This document shows positions 52,001 to 63,432 of a DNA stretch of 64,000 nt, piece by piece (position 1 is the first letter of the stretch; every line of letters begins with the position of its first letter). The translations under genes were made by a program, and so were the position numbers. The notes below the pieces were generated by a model that searched no databases, was not told the origin of the DNA, and saw only the letters and a list, made by a program, of their open reading frames with translations. Location of the stretch: contig QEAR01000043.1 in NCBI GenBank assembly GCA_006535965.1, positions 109,420 to 173,419 on the forward strand. Direction: 5' to 3'. Origin of the DNA: Spizellomyces sp. 'palustris'. Its lineage: Eukaryota > Chytridiomycota > Chytridiomycetes > Spizellomycetales > Spizellomycetaceae.

Positions 52001-55000
52001 TCATTCACGACATTTTTGGACGAACTGCAAAATTCCCATTCGTTGTTGATACCCGTTTCTCGGAACCCTACGTATTTGGCGGGTTCATGCTCGGAAAGCA
52101 TCAACGCGCGTCGGATACGGACGTTACGAACTGTTCGTGCGCCGTGTTCGAGGGCGGCTTCAATGTACCCGGTTCCCGGGAAGATGACGGCTTTTGAAAT
52201 GATGTGGCCTGTCACCCATGGGTGAGTTTGGGGGCTGATACGAAAGAGGGGGGTGCAGAGGGGTTTGGCGGGGGGTTGAGTGCGTCGGTAGGCGCTGGTG
52301 GGGTGTTCTTTATGATGGACAATCTAAAAGTTTGGTGTGTGTGGATGAGTGTTTTGATAGGGGGGTTTTTTTTGAATTGTATTGCGTTGGCACTTACAGT
52401 TTTTTGGAATGGGTAGCTGACAGGTTTCTTTAACAACATGTCGTGGCCCATTGGGACGTCATAGTCAGCGAGCCCAGTCAGTACGCGCAAATTAACGTTG
52501 CGCACACCTGCGACGAGGAGTTTCCCAACTATAATGGGTGTGTGTGTATCCGATCAGGAAAAAACTTACTCTGTCGTAGATTCTTCGGAAACAACACTCA
52601 CCTGTATCCAAAAACTGCGTATCCTCCACGGGATCATTCACACCTTCCCCAGCTTTGGGATTCGGCCTCCGAGCACACGCAACTACAACCGCAGGTTGCA
52701 CGTCCACCGACGCAGCAATTTCCCCAATATACCCCTGCAAAACGGGATGCGGTGCCATTTCAATCACACACAATGATGAGGCATTGCCTTCCTCTTTGTG
52801 CTCCTTAAACATGGCTTTGATTGCATCAGCAAATAAGACGGGTTTGCGGATATTTTCCCAGCAGTACGCCGTGTCGAGGGGTTGGTCCCTTTGAAAGAGC
52901 TTGCCGTGAACGGTGGAGATGAAACGTGTCCTAGGGATGTTGCGTGAGCTGTCGAGGACGGGTAGGACGGCTTCTTGGAAGGCTGAAGCACAAACGTCGA
53001 CCAGGGGAGAGTGGTATGCCCCACCCACACGGAGTTGCCGTGCGAAAATGCCTCTGGTTTCGGCTTGCTGGACGAGCTGAGTGGAGAATAGACAATAGAA
53101 CATATGAATGCCTCTGGATGTAAGGCAAATGAAAAAACATGCAGAGATTTACCTTGACAATCAAATCCTCATTCCCCGACACTGAAACAGCCTTGACAGA
53201 GTTCACGGCACTAATCCACAGCCCTCGAACACCACCAGGCCCTTCCCGCTTCCCAGTCAAAACTTTACCAATCATCTCATTGGCTTGGGCCTCATCACAT
53301 CCCAAAGCCGCCATACCTCCTTGTGAGTTCTCCACCATTTTCAATGCCATTGCTCGCGCTACTGCTAAATGCACTGCTTTCCGACGATTGATTGCACCGG
53401 AAGCATACATGGCCGCGATTTCGCCGACACTGTGTCCCAGTACAACAGAGGGTGCGACATTTAAGCTTTTCCAGAGGTCGTATAGGGCGATTTGGAAGAT
53501 GACTATCGAGAGGACTACGGCTTCAACGGGCCACGATGCGTCAGGCCCAGTGCGGAGGGTACATTCGTAAGAATCAAACATGCCGTATTTTTTCAGGAAG
53601 GAGCCAAAACCTATTGACTGCAGTACAGCATCGGAAGCAAGAACCGAGTCACGAAATGCTTTGAAACGGTAAAAAAGTCTGCGGCCCATTTGGGGGTACT
53701 GAGGACCTTGCCCAGAAAACACAAAGGCAATGAAAGGGTCGGTCGTAAATAATGGGGCGGCCGCCTTTGAGAATGCTTGTTCAAGTTGGCTAGTACCGGA
53801 TGCAGGGATGACGGCATACGAAAGGAACGGGTGCCCACGAGCTCGCTCTCCGAATACCCTAGAGATCACCACTCGCTCACGCGGGTCCGTTGCTCCCTCT
53901 AGAAACTCTCGGACATTCGCCACTACTCTTCCCAACGACCGCGCAGAAAGTCCACCCACTGCAATCAGGATAGGATCCTTATCAACAATCACCATATCCG
54001 GAAACCGATCACCGGATGCATGGGGCATGCGCTCCAGCACAGCATGCGCATTCGCACCACCAAACCCAAACGAACTAACACTCGCAACATACATCCCGTC
54101 CGCTGTTCGTTTCCATTCCGGAATCGGTTCCGGGTCAGTTTGAACTCGAATGCGAAAATCGGACCAGTGGATCTGTGGGTTCGGAGTGTTGAAATGGATG
54201 CCCGGGAGAATAACCCCCGAGTCGAGGATCATTGCGGCTTTGATGAGACCTACGAGCCCCGAAGCGGTTTCCAAATGACCTATGTTGGTTTTTACAGAGC
54301 CAATACTGCGACACTTTAACAATACACATTGCGACTTGTGGACATTTAAATAAAATAAAATAACCCACCTCAGGATATCCCCTTCGGGTCGATTTCGTGA
54401 AAACACTTGTCCAAGTGTGTTGATTTCAATCGGGTCACCAACGGGGGTACCCGTTCCGTGACACTCTACGAAAAAGGCATCAGTAGGATCACGGCCTGCA
54501 TCCTTGTACCTATATCCATGTCGAACAAGAAAAGAATCAAGAAACAACAGTATCAGATTAAAGAAAACTCAATCATAAATGAAAAAAAGAGAGCGTTACA
54601 ACATACGCTTGAAGCGTCGCATCCATCTGCATCTTGGCATCCGGCATCGTCAAACTCAATCCCCTCCCATTAGCATTGACGGCACTCCCAGTAAGAACCG
54701 CATAAACATGATCACCCTCTTTCAACGCAGCGTCCAGTCGTTTGACAATAATCACCACACAACCCTCGCCACGTACGTAACCATCTGCAGCTGCATCGAA
54801 CGCATGACAACATCCAGTCGGAGAGAGCGTCCCGAGCTTACTGAACCCCTGCGATGCCTGTGGGGTGAGCATGATGCTGATACCTGCTACTACCGCTTGG
54901 TCGCAGTCCCCAGCGAGGATAGCGTTACGCGCAGTATGCATCGCTGTTAGACCACCTGAACAAGCTGTGTCGATAAAGATGGAGGGTCCGCGGAGGTCAA

Positions 55001-55708
55001 AGAAGAAGGACACGCGGTTAGCCTGCATACACAGGGCGGTGCCGGTTGCTTGTTAAAAGGAAAAAGTGATCAAGACAGTTCACCAGATTACGAAAAAAAG
55101 AATACATTCTCTTACAAGTATAAGCAGACACATCATACTCGTCCGTCTGGAGACTACGTGCCTCAAAAGATCCAGAAACAAAAACGCCAGTCTTTGTACC
55201 CCTGTACTTGACACCAGAGTCTTCAAACGCCTGAAGCGTCGTCTGAAGAAGCATATACTGTGGGAAAACGTGAGAAAGAGAGAGAGAAAATGGACTGTAA
55301 GCAGGTGGAGAAGCCTTCAGTTTAGGCAGAAGTTTGTATGCACCTGGTGGACATCGAGTTCATTCGCTTCGTTGGGCGAAATTCCAAAATCCAAAGCTGT
55401 GTAGCAACAACATCAATAGGAAAGAAAAGCATTAAAAAGATTCCTAATACATAATACATAAAAAAATAATACTGTCACGTACCATCAAATTCCCGATATT
55501 CATCGAGAAAGCCGGCCAAATCCGTTACAATCTTTGTCGGTTCTTTTCCAGGACCAGTAAAAGTGTCCACATTCCATCTATCAGCAGGCACACGAGAGAT
55601 TCCAGAGCGCTTTGAGCGGAGGAGGTTGTAGAATTCCTGTTTGTTGTTGGCGCCGGGAAGACGGAGGCCGATGCCGATGATGGCGAGGTGTCGGTCATTA
55701 GACGACAT
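46057..55708 (-). CDS. Highly reducing type I PKS with terminal thioester reductase (KS-AT-DH-psiMT-ER-KR-ACP-R)
   Basis: This iterative megasynthase starts MSSNDRHLAIIGIGLRLPG. KS: DTACSGG (Cys codon 54960-54962), ECHGTGTPVGDPIE and KTNIGHLETASG supply the C-H-H triad. AT: FSGQGPQYPQMG and GHSVGEIAA (Ser 53429-53431). DH: HPWVTGHIISKAVIFPGTGY (His 52222-52224) and LLDCACQ (Asp 51691-51693), both catalytic residues kept. Residues encoded at about 50530-51540 match the position of a C-methyltransferase but lack the Gly-rich SAM loop. ER: HSAAGGVGLSAIQ (near 49280). KR: GGCGGLGPRLAV and the Tyr in QANYNAAQSF. ACP: LGLDSLTASR (Ser 47725-47727). R: FLTGATGFLGRSILSAL and YAQSKW (Tyr 46798-46800), an NADPH-dependent thioester reductase that releases an aldehyde or alcohol. 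There is no thioesterase. Numerous short introns interrupt the gene, with joins inferred from domain continuity. The product is unknown; a reduced acyl chain is inferred. Confidence 0.9.
50530..51541 (-). other. Degenerate methyltransferase-like region inside the PKS
   Basis: Between DH and ER, where fungal PKSs carry the C-methyltransferase, the exons read RRVLRILDLYIHKRRLNWPD, then CRPESFDVVVGGDVLRFLGD and VPGGYVFTSDLNA. The order (beta strand, FDVVVGGDVL, VPGGYV) recalls a Rossmann methyltransferase. Motif I (E/DxGxGxG) is replaced by RILDLYIHKRR and no SAM-binding glycines remain. It is probably structural, comparable to the pseudo-MT of animal fatty acid synthase. Confidence 0.55.
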
Positions 55709-57473
55709 ATCTTTTGCGTTTTTATTTATATGTAGAATAGGGTGTTGAATGTATGTTGGTAGACTTGATGGGCGGGTGTAGACTTGGATATAGAAAAAGC
55801 ACTGAGCCAGAGGACAACCTACCCAATATGGGGGGAAATGACCTACCATCGACCGTCTTTATATAACCAGTCCATCAAGGCTTGCTCCACAGAATGTCAA
55901 CAAACGACTCTGTCAAGTCCTCCACATGCTCTGCAGCGCACGCAGACTACCCTTTTGCCTATGGGGGCTCACAATTCTCTATTTGCAGTAAATCGCGCAT
56001 ATCTCTCGTAGGGTAAAACCGAGGCTTTTCGCACCTTGAACGTTTCTATCAGCGGCTTGTCCCGTCGTGCCAGCTTCAAAAAATGAATACAACAAGACTG
56101 TTTTTCGTTTTCCTTACCCAGCTGTTCCTTGCAGCGTGGTTGGCATGTCAGGACCACTCAAGGGCGGGAATAATTGTGTTTTGCTGAAATGGGAATTTTC
56201 CGCGACACCACCAGTAGGGTCAAGCATGACAGGCAACCATTGTTATTGCTCAAAAAGAGCTGTATTCTCGTCCTGGAAGCCAGAAAATACGGGGTACGAC
56301 TAGGCCAGAGTTTTGGTGAATCGACGAGACGCGCAAAGCCTAGCACGAGGAAAGGAGGATGCACGCCTGTCAACCTGGGACTGTCAAGCGTGGCTCCAGC
56401 TGAGCGTGGCTCCAACTGAAAGATAACCGCCATGACAAACCTCCTCTTCCAAATTTGCAAATTGACTCTCTACTCTACACTGAAATTCGTGTTTGAAAAA
56501 GAAAAAAAGGAAAATCAAAGGACACTGTAGATGAAAGTCTACCCCTCAACGTGGATGACAGTGCCCCATGAGTCTGTTGTTCCCTGCGCAGAGGGGACAG
56601 AGGCCGAATGTGGGGGGGGGGTGCGCTAAGGTACTTGGTGGGCAACATCCACGAGGGACATGACGAATAGCAGTCAAAAGTCTCAAATGTAGTTTCTTGA
56701 TTATCAAGTTTTCGAACAGATATAGATGATACAGGAGAACCAGAACCATATTTCTCACATAAAGGTCAACGGGGATCAAACTATTATATAACCCCAGTCG
56801 CTCGATAAAACTTGCTGTCGTCGCCTGTCAGGATGCATTCAACTATTTCTTCTGATGGGTATCGTCGGCACAGGCACCGCAGATCATTTACGTAATCAGT
56901 TCAACGCGCGTCTCTCCTGGTCAACACAACACATGATTTTCCTAACCCTGTCTTCCTCAGCTCGCAGTGTCGCTGATCTGGGCGTGAAAGAATAGGGGCT
57001 TGCGGTGGTTGTGGAACGTTTTGAAGTCCTTTTTGGGTTCTTGTTTTTTTTTTTGCTGATGGGTATCGAGGTGGTCGAGGAGATCGAGTCTTGACAATTG
57101 GACACTGTGAACAAGTTAATTGGAGGATAGAGACAATCCCCGGTTATTGATATGCTTAATGTTTGATGTGACAAGAACTGTTGTGTAATTATGCGTTGAT
57201 GTTGCTAATATATGGTTGCTTGTGACATTTCTCCAAGAATATGCACAAGATCTTGCAAGTAACACACGACCACGTCGCATGTCACTTGTCAATGTGCAGT
57301 AACCATATCTATAGGGATGGCTTTGTCTAAAGGGGGCCAATTTTGGATTTTCGCAAATAGCAGTACTCGCAAGCCCCTAATATATTACCACCTATAAGGA
57401 TCATGCCATTTACCAGTGTCAAAGATGACAAAACATTTTGTACCGGATGGGGCCCCGTACGAAGCACGACGAT
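55709..57473. other. PKS upstream region and spacer
   Basis: About 1.8 kb without a convincing gene. The part just above 55708 is the PKS promoter. A short repeat GCGTGGCTCCARCTGA occurs twice at about 56389-56420, and G-runs occur near 56611-56620. A minus-strand ORF at 56896-57174 (ending ERRALN) lacks an ATG and a partner exon, so it is not called. Confidence 0.35.
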
Positions 57474-60125
57474 TTACTCGTTTTCATCCTGCACATATTT
57501 CACAATTTTTTCTACATCGCTCGCAAACGCTTGTCGAGTTTGTGCAAGGAGGTTGTAAAGTGCGCTTGTTTCTTGGGTGTGTTGCGTACGTGTAGATTCG
57601 AGGGTTGCTGTGTTTTATAAAAGTTTCGGTTTAGGGAAAACGAAAAAGGGGAGGTCCGTTTTACGTACTTTTAAGTCCCTCGTTTTCATCGCGGAGGAGA
57701 TCGAGCTTGCAAGTCAAACGGTCCATCTGGTAATGAGTATGAGAAAGTATATTCAAAACCGTGTGCTTTGTTCCAAACACACGTACATCCGTCTCCTCAG
57801 TCTTTTTTTGTTCGCTATTCTTGCGGTTTGCTCGTTTCAATTGCGCTTCTAAATAGCACCCCATTGTTACCACCACCCTACTTCGACCAGACCCATATCG
57901 CCACGTACCCATTCGACACATTTTCTCTTCCACATGCGCCAATCGGGCCTTTGTATCCTCTTGTAAGGTTCGTAAGTGTTTGTTTTCAGCAGAGAGGTTT
58001 TTGAGGGTTGCTTGGAGGCTTGTGATGGTGATATCATGGACTGTGGGTATGTGTCAGTCCTCATTTCTCGCTGTTGGGGGCTTATACGTACCGACTGGGG
58101 ATGCCGGGCTGTGTTGGGATGTTGGGCTGGGGGTGGTGAGAATGAGAGATGAGGAGTGTTGTAGGTTATTGATCTGTTCAGCTTGCTCTAGAATGTGCTT
58201 GTCCTATTCTAGGCGTAAATAGGGGAGTTTAGACTGATTTGCAATGAGACGAAAGGGCAACCTTGGCTTCAATAACAGATAAAAGGTCTTGATCAGGCTG
58301 CTGGTCTCGTTTGGCCTAAGTTGCGTCAAAAGCGATTCAGTAAAGGCGGGAGCGTGATTAAAACAAGCCAGCGTTACCTGGAGACTCGCTACTTTGGTTT
58401 GAAGCACCGAGACTAATTTGGAGGATGATGATGTTTTCTGTAGGAGGGTGGATAGTGTTGTCTTGAGGGTTTGATTCGCTTTTTCGAGTGTTCTATAAAG
58501 TAGTACATATTGAATACATCTTCTCACAAAATAATTGTGAAATAAAGCACAAACCGGTTCCTAGCTAGTAATGCCTCCGCCTTTTTGACAAGGCTCGCAT
58601 GCTCTTCTCGGAGGGTTTCCAACTCCATTTGAACCTTTTCGTGAGCTGCGCGGCGGGATGTTTCGAGTTTGCGGATGTTGTTTGTGGGGGGTTGTGGTGG
58701 CGGTGTTGTGTGGGTTATCTCGGAAAGTTTGGCCTAAGAGTTTTTGTACCGCTCCGTCATCTTGCTTGTTGATGTGCACGGGTAAACGAGTTTTTCTTTG
58801 GGTACCTTCAACACCAAAATCTGCTGTGCTCGTCCCTTCCATCCACTCTTCTCCTCAAGAACCTAAAGAATAAAGTCTCATCAGCCATCGCAACCTACAG
58901 AAATGCTTTGCTCCCATACCTTGCTCAACGGCACACTATCGCCAACTTCCTGCTTCAATGCCTTGGTAAGGAGCCGGTTCTCATTTCGGAGGTTTTGATT
59001 TTGGGTTCGTTCTTCTTCTAGCTTACGGGTTGTCTGCCAAAAAGTGATAAGAATCATGTTCGTGATATGCTTTGTAAAGGCACCAACGGTTCACCTGTGA
59101 TAATTTATCTTTCAATGCCTTGATTTGTATATTTGACCTCGCTGTGTCGTCGTTTACTGGCTTGACAACGTTAGGGGTGGCATCTTTTTCTAGTTGCTGT
59201 TATGCTCTTAGCTCTTGGATACAGTTACAAGTATGAGCATAAACGTACCTTAATCCTAGCATTGAGAGCAGATGTGCAGGAACGCTCCCTTTCGAGTGCA
59301 AGGTTCAATCCCCGTACCTTTTGGCATAATTGAGCATGGATATCCGTTAACCAATCTAACCAGCCCAACCTACTCTTTTGGCCAGGGCAATGATCCGTGT
59401 TTCACGAGTTGTAGATCGAGCTGTATCGAGGAGTGTGTCGTCGGGATCTAGTTTAAAACGGTTGGTTTGTGTGTTGTACCATCTATGAGAACAACAGCGT
59501 ACCCTACCAACACTTTCACCAAGCACTTTGACCCTCTCGCTTGCAGAGTCAGTGTGCATAAAATGGTGGAGGTGGAGGATCTGGCAAGTTCATGTGGGTG
59601 AGTGTTCCGGTTGACGATTAACGTCATTGAAACTCACATCGTGATGTGCCCTAGAAGTACAAATGCTGCGTGCAAGATGCGACTCTAAGAATCTTTATGC
59701 ATTAAAGAATAGACCAAAAATACTCGTACCTTTTGCCACCTCGTGTCGGCTTTAGCCAAATCCAAAAAAACGCGAGAATCAGCACCTCATGATTCGTCGT
59801 TCGGGCCACGATGGTTACCTCACCTTGCCATTCTTAAAGGACGCCAGCTGGGAAGAAACTACCTACACCCATCACGACTTTACCAGTCAACGTCCCAGTC
59901 ACAAAACTCAATTAACCCAGAGAAATACTCTTACCCATCGGTCATTCACATCCTCACCCGCCTAACTCAAACAATCAGCCTACATCCACAGTGAAGAAAC
60001 CGAAAGCACAGAACCTCAATGCCCTCAGCAGCTAGCGCAAATTCCTCTACATCGGTATCGGTATCGGAGGATACAGCAGATGGAATAGACGATGGGAGGT
60101 GGGAAACAGAGCGTTGGGCAATCAT
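57474..60125 (-). CDS. Long coiled-coil protein, probable CCDC13 homologue
   Basis: The start is MIAQRSVSHLPSSIPSAVSS at 60125. Many short exons build a nearly continuous coiled coil: DPDDTLLDTARSTTRETRI, IALAKRVRGLNLALERERS, CTSALNARIKQLEKD, ARSNIQIKALKDKLSQ, TTRKLEEERTQNQNLRNENR, LLTKALKQEVGD, SGWKGRAQQILVLK, RTLEKANQTLKTTLSTLLQK, LQATLKNLSAENKHLRTLQE and DRLTCKLDLLRDENEGLK. It ends VEKIVKYVQDENE. The combination of an NxxLxxEN...EVGD segment with a following GWKGRAQQI resembles CCDC13, a centriolar-satellite/ciliary protein of animals and flagellates. That assignment is moderate and rests on motif memory. A cytoplasmic microtubule-related role fits with SSNA1 in the same window. About fifteen introns. 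Confidence 0.6.
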
Positions 60126-61631
60126 GGTGAGTAAAATATCGCAGCAGGATCAGACTAGACCGACGCGTCTGATCGTGATTACGTGATGCGGTTGTTTGGA
60201 TTTTGGATTGAGATGGATTCCATTATCGAATATTCACAAACGAATATCTCCCTGCTTTGATGGATGAAAAAGCGCTTTGGCTTGTGTGGCAGTATATAAC
60301 GGTGATGTGCGTGAACAAAATGACAACTGGAGAGGCGGTAGCGATGACGCTGATGACATGATGATACTTTACGGGACAGGGCCTCGCAGAATTTCCGTTT
60401 GTTGACCTGTCACTGGGTACCAGAGGCGTTGCTCCGCCTAGGCAAAATATGCGAGACAGGTCAAATTGGGCCCCAGGGCCCATAATTGGCATCTGTGTCC
60501 CTCTACCTGTCCCCTCCACTGCTCATGTTTGTAGGAAATGTGATACTTACAACTCAAAGGGCTAAAGTCTAGTCATCTCCTCATTATTTGTACTCCCGAA
60601 GAGCATACAAATGTTTGGTGATGCAAATTGCGGAAAAAGGCCACTCTCCATAATACACTCTTATTTATATAGATGAAAGTAATAGAATTTATTCTTATGG
60701 AGGAGGAGAAAAGTGCTCCCCACATCTTTCCCAAAGCATTCACAAGCTCAGTGTATCCTTCTCGTCCCTTTACAAGTCAGGATTTTGAGTTCTGCATCCG
60801 TATATGCGCAATTTATCAAAGTGTATGGGAAGACAAATGTAGCTTGGAGCTGCACAGCATCTCAGAGAGGAATTCGAGGGTGTCTCGTGCCTTTGTTATA
60901 CTTGAAAAAGGCTCGCTACATTAGGTTGATATCGAAAACCCAAGAAAGGAACAAAGAATCCATCTGGTAAGACAAGACCGTATAAGAAATTCAGTTTCTC
61001 GCTTATATTATGCAGTATGAGCGTGCCTAACATGCAGCAAAATGACAGCGAGCACATCGAGCAACATTGCCGGTATTTGGAGTAGGCAGTCTGTACAGGC
61101 ACCGCATTTTGCAGGGTACACCTCCCGGACATGTATATATTTCAGCAAATATGGACTCGAAAGAGGTGAGTTCAAATCAGAAAGATGGCAAAGCTCTTAT
61201 ATCTGTCGGTCACTCTCAAGAGTTTGACCGCGTCGTGGAGGTAGTTTTGGGTAAGCGATTTCGATCGCTTGTCCATCTCGGTTGAGCGAGATTGTGCTCT
61301 ATGCATAAATAGTTCCTCCAGCTAAAGATTGTTTGCCGGAATGGGACACAGTCATGGGCAACAAACAGGGCTCCCACTCTACCAATTTTGTAGACCCCTT
61401 GGATTCAGCGGCCGACTCTGTTTGGACTGAAAATCGCTAAAGATTTCAAAGCGTACTTGTACAAGCACTGAGTTAAAGGCATCAACAAAAAACAAGACCA
61501 AAAGTGGAATTCAACAATCATATAAAGTCGTGTAGAGAAAATCATAGATTTCCTAAAGTTTTGGTATAAAACCATTCAAACACAACATGCACTGTACATG
61601 TCCCCTTCTTTCACCATCATTTGTTTTGGTT

Positions 61632-61710
<79 letters not shown>

Positions 61711-62040
61711 CATGTGTGTTTTCTTGCCACAACCCATCATAGACATCCACCTATATTCTACGAGGCCTTGACTACTTTATCCAATTTCCTTTTTTCGGGA
61801 CCCCTCGTAACTGTCTTTGCACAGTGTGGACGAGTGATTTGAAGGCGTACGGTACTGGGCGGACATGCGCGTGTGCGTGTGTGCCGTTCACACTGCACAG
61901 AGGGTTAGCCCTACCGAGGGCTGCGGGTGGCATGCAAGTGTGTGTGCGTGGTGTGCGTCGGTTGATGAGCGTGGAGACGATTTTGATTGCATGTAGGCAC
62001 AAAAGGGTAGAGCGCTCGCACATTGTCTTTTTGCAAAAAC
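60126..62040. other. Spacer between CCDC13-like and PH-domain genes
   Basis: No confident gene in 1.9 kb. ORFs of 60-100 codons at 60673-60970 and 61067-61285 show no motif. The only clear structure is the tetranucleotide repeat at 61632-61711. Confidence 0.3.
61632..61711. repeat. (GCAC)n microsatellite, about 20 copies
   Basis: A perfect tandem GCAC/CACG tract about 80 bp long. It is open in several frames and yields artefact poly-(Ala-Arg-Thr-His) and poly-(Cys-Val-Arg-Ala) ORFs. Alternating purine-pyrimidine (CG/CA steps) could allow Z-DNA. Confidence 0.95.
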
Positions 62041-63432
62041 TCAAATCACCATACTCATGGCCGCACCAAAGGATAGCCCTTCATCCTTTTTCTTGGGCTT
62101 GGTCTTTTCCTTCTTTTCCTTTTTCTCTCGGGCCTTTTTCTCCTTTTTCGTTTCTATGGGTGTGTCGCGTGAGCTGATAGAGGCATCGTCTCGGGATGAG
62201 GATGTGGAGGGTTCGGTGGTGATGGGGATGGAAAAGTAGTCTCGAGGTTCGGTGCTGTTGGTGTTTGGGGTGGTGGGCGAGTGGAGACGTTCGAGGCCTT
62301 CGAGGATGGCGAGGGCGGGAGACAGATCTGGGTTGGATCCGGGCGCGGAGGGTGGTCCCCCGTACCCTGGTTGACCATACCCTGGTTGACCGTACCCGGA
62401 TCCAAACAAGGTCGCAGGCTGTCCAAACGCGGCCACCGGTCGAGTCGAGTACGAGTGCGACAATTCTTGCAAGAGGATCCCACGGCCATGCTGGGACAAG
62501 ACTTGCAGTCCCGGGACCTTGTCACTCGTACTCTTGAGCAACATGCGCCTCCTTTCAATCGCCGACCGCAATGCCGCCAACCACCCGACCATTTCCTCCT
62601 TGTCTGCACATTGCAAGGACCAATTTCGCGTAACGAATGCCCCGGCTTCGTCCATGCCTTGCGACTGGACATGTAGGACCCATAGTCCAGATTCCGAGAC
62701 GTAGGCGGCTGTTGTGGGAGTGATGGGGAGAGCGGTGATGGAGGCCTCTTGGGGATTGGAGGAGCGAAAGAGGTAGAGGTGGGTGGAAGTGAGGACGAGG
62801 AAGCGGGGGCGGTATGTTTTCGACCCTAGGGGCCGGGAGTGGGTGAGTTTTCGGAGGTAGCCTACGTGGAGTATCAGAGGGTCGTCAAATGATGATAATG
62901 CTGATGATGACGATGATGCAACGACGACGGAATCGGATTTTGTGGTTGTTGCATCAACGACGAGGCGAGGAGAGGGAGCGGGAGCGGGAGCCGAGTGAGC
63001 TCGTTTGTGGTCCCAAATGGCCGTGGGTGCATCGCCACCCGTACGCTCAAGACCCTCTGATGGAACGGCGGCGGCCGTCTCTCCTGAAGCATATCGAGGG
63101 CGTTGGTAAAGAGAAGCCCGAGGAGCGGAGCGCGTGGATGTGGCCGTCAATCTCCTCTCCAGTTCTGCTTGTTCTTCTTCCTGCCCATCATCATCGATGC
63201 CAGTATTTAAATCTCGAATAGCGGAATCAATCTGTTCCAAGAGGACATCAACCGAATGCATAGCATGGCTCTTTTCGATCCAGTGGGTATCGACGGGAGG
63301 ATCAATTGTGCCAGCGAGCACGTCCTTTAAATAAGCAAACTGGGCGTCAGGATCGTCGTCGTCGTCGTTCTCTAGGTCATCATTGTCATGTGGATACTGT
63401 TGATACATTGTACTGGGCATCGTGCTGGGCAT
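62041..63432 (-). CDS. PH-domain protein with Lys-rich C-terminus
   Basis: A single exon of 463 aa. The start MPSTMPSTMYQQYPHDNDD at 63432 is the first ATG; the open frame further upstream has only a GTG. An acidic N-terminus (LENDDDDDPDAQFAYLKDVL) is followed by a disordered segment. Then a PH domain at roughly residues 185-300: LHVGYLRKLTHSRPLGSKTY, RPRFLVLTSTHLYLFRSS, then NWSLQCADKEEMVGWLAALR with the hallmark C-terminal Trp. After it come Gly/Tyr/Pro-rich repeats (GYGQPGYGQPGYGG), Ser-rich sequence and a basic KEKKAREKKEKKEKTKPKKK tail ending FGAAMSMVI. PH domains bind phosphoinositides or proteins; no enzymatic domain is present. Probably a membrane-associated adaptor. Confidence 0.75.
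   Translation of the reverse strand: MPSTMPSTMYQQYPHDNDDLENDDDDDPDAQFAYLKDVLAGTIDPPVDTHWIEKSHAMHSVDVLLEQIDSAIRDLNTGIDDDGQEEEQAELERRLTATSTRSAPRASLYQRPRYASGETAAAVPSEGLERTGGDAPTAIWDHKRAHSAPAPAPSPRLVVDATTTKSDSVVVASSSSSALSSFDDPLILHVGYLRKLTHSRPLGSKTYRPRFLVLTSTHLYLFRSSNPQEASITALPITPTTAAYVSESGLWVLHVQSQGMDEAGAFVTRNWSLQCADKEEMVGWLAALRSAIERRRMLLKSTSDKVPGLQVLSQHGRGILLQELSHSYSTRPVAAFGQPATLFGSGYGQPGYGQPGYGGPPSAPGSNPDLSPALAILEGLERLHSPTTPNTNSTEPRDYFSIPITTEPSTSSSRDDASISSRDTPIETKKEKKAREKKEKKEKTKPKKKDEGLSFGAAMSMVI

Noticed and set aside
51706-52197. Plus-strand ORF of 163 codons inside the PKS
   Set aside because: It is antisense to the DH domain exon, which has catalytic residues in the other strand.
53139-53570. 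Plus-strand ORF of 143 codons
   Set aside because: It is the antisense of the AT domain (GHSVGEIAA on the minus strand).
56896-57174. Minus-strand ORF ending ERRALN
   Set aside because: It begins at a TTG and has no ATG in frame, no partner exon and low-complexity Ser/Thr/Lys content.
61553-61842. Repeat-protein ORFs (poly Ala-Arg-Thr-His / Cys-Val-Arg-Ala)
   Set aside because: They are translations of the GCAC microsatellite in all frames.
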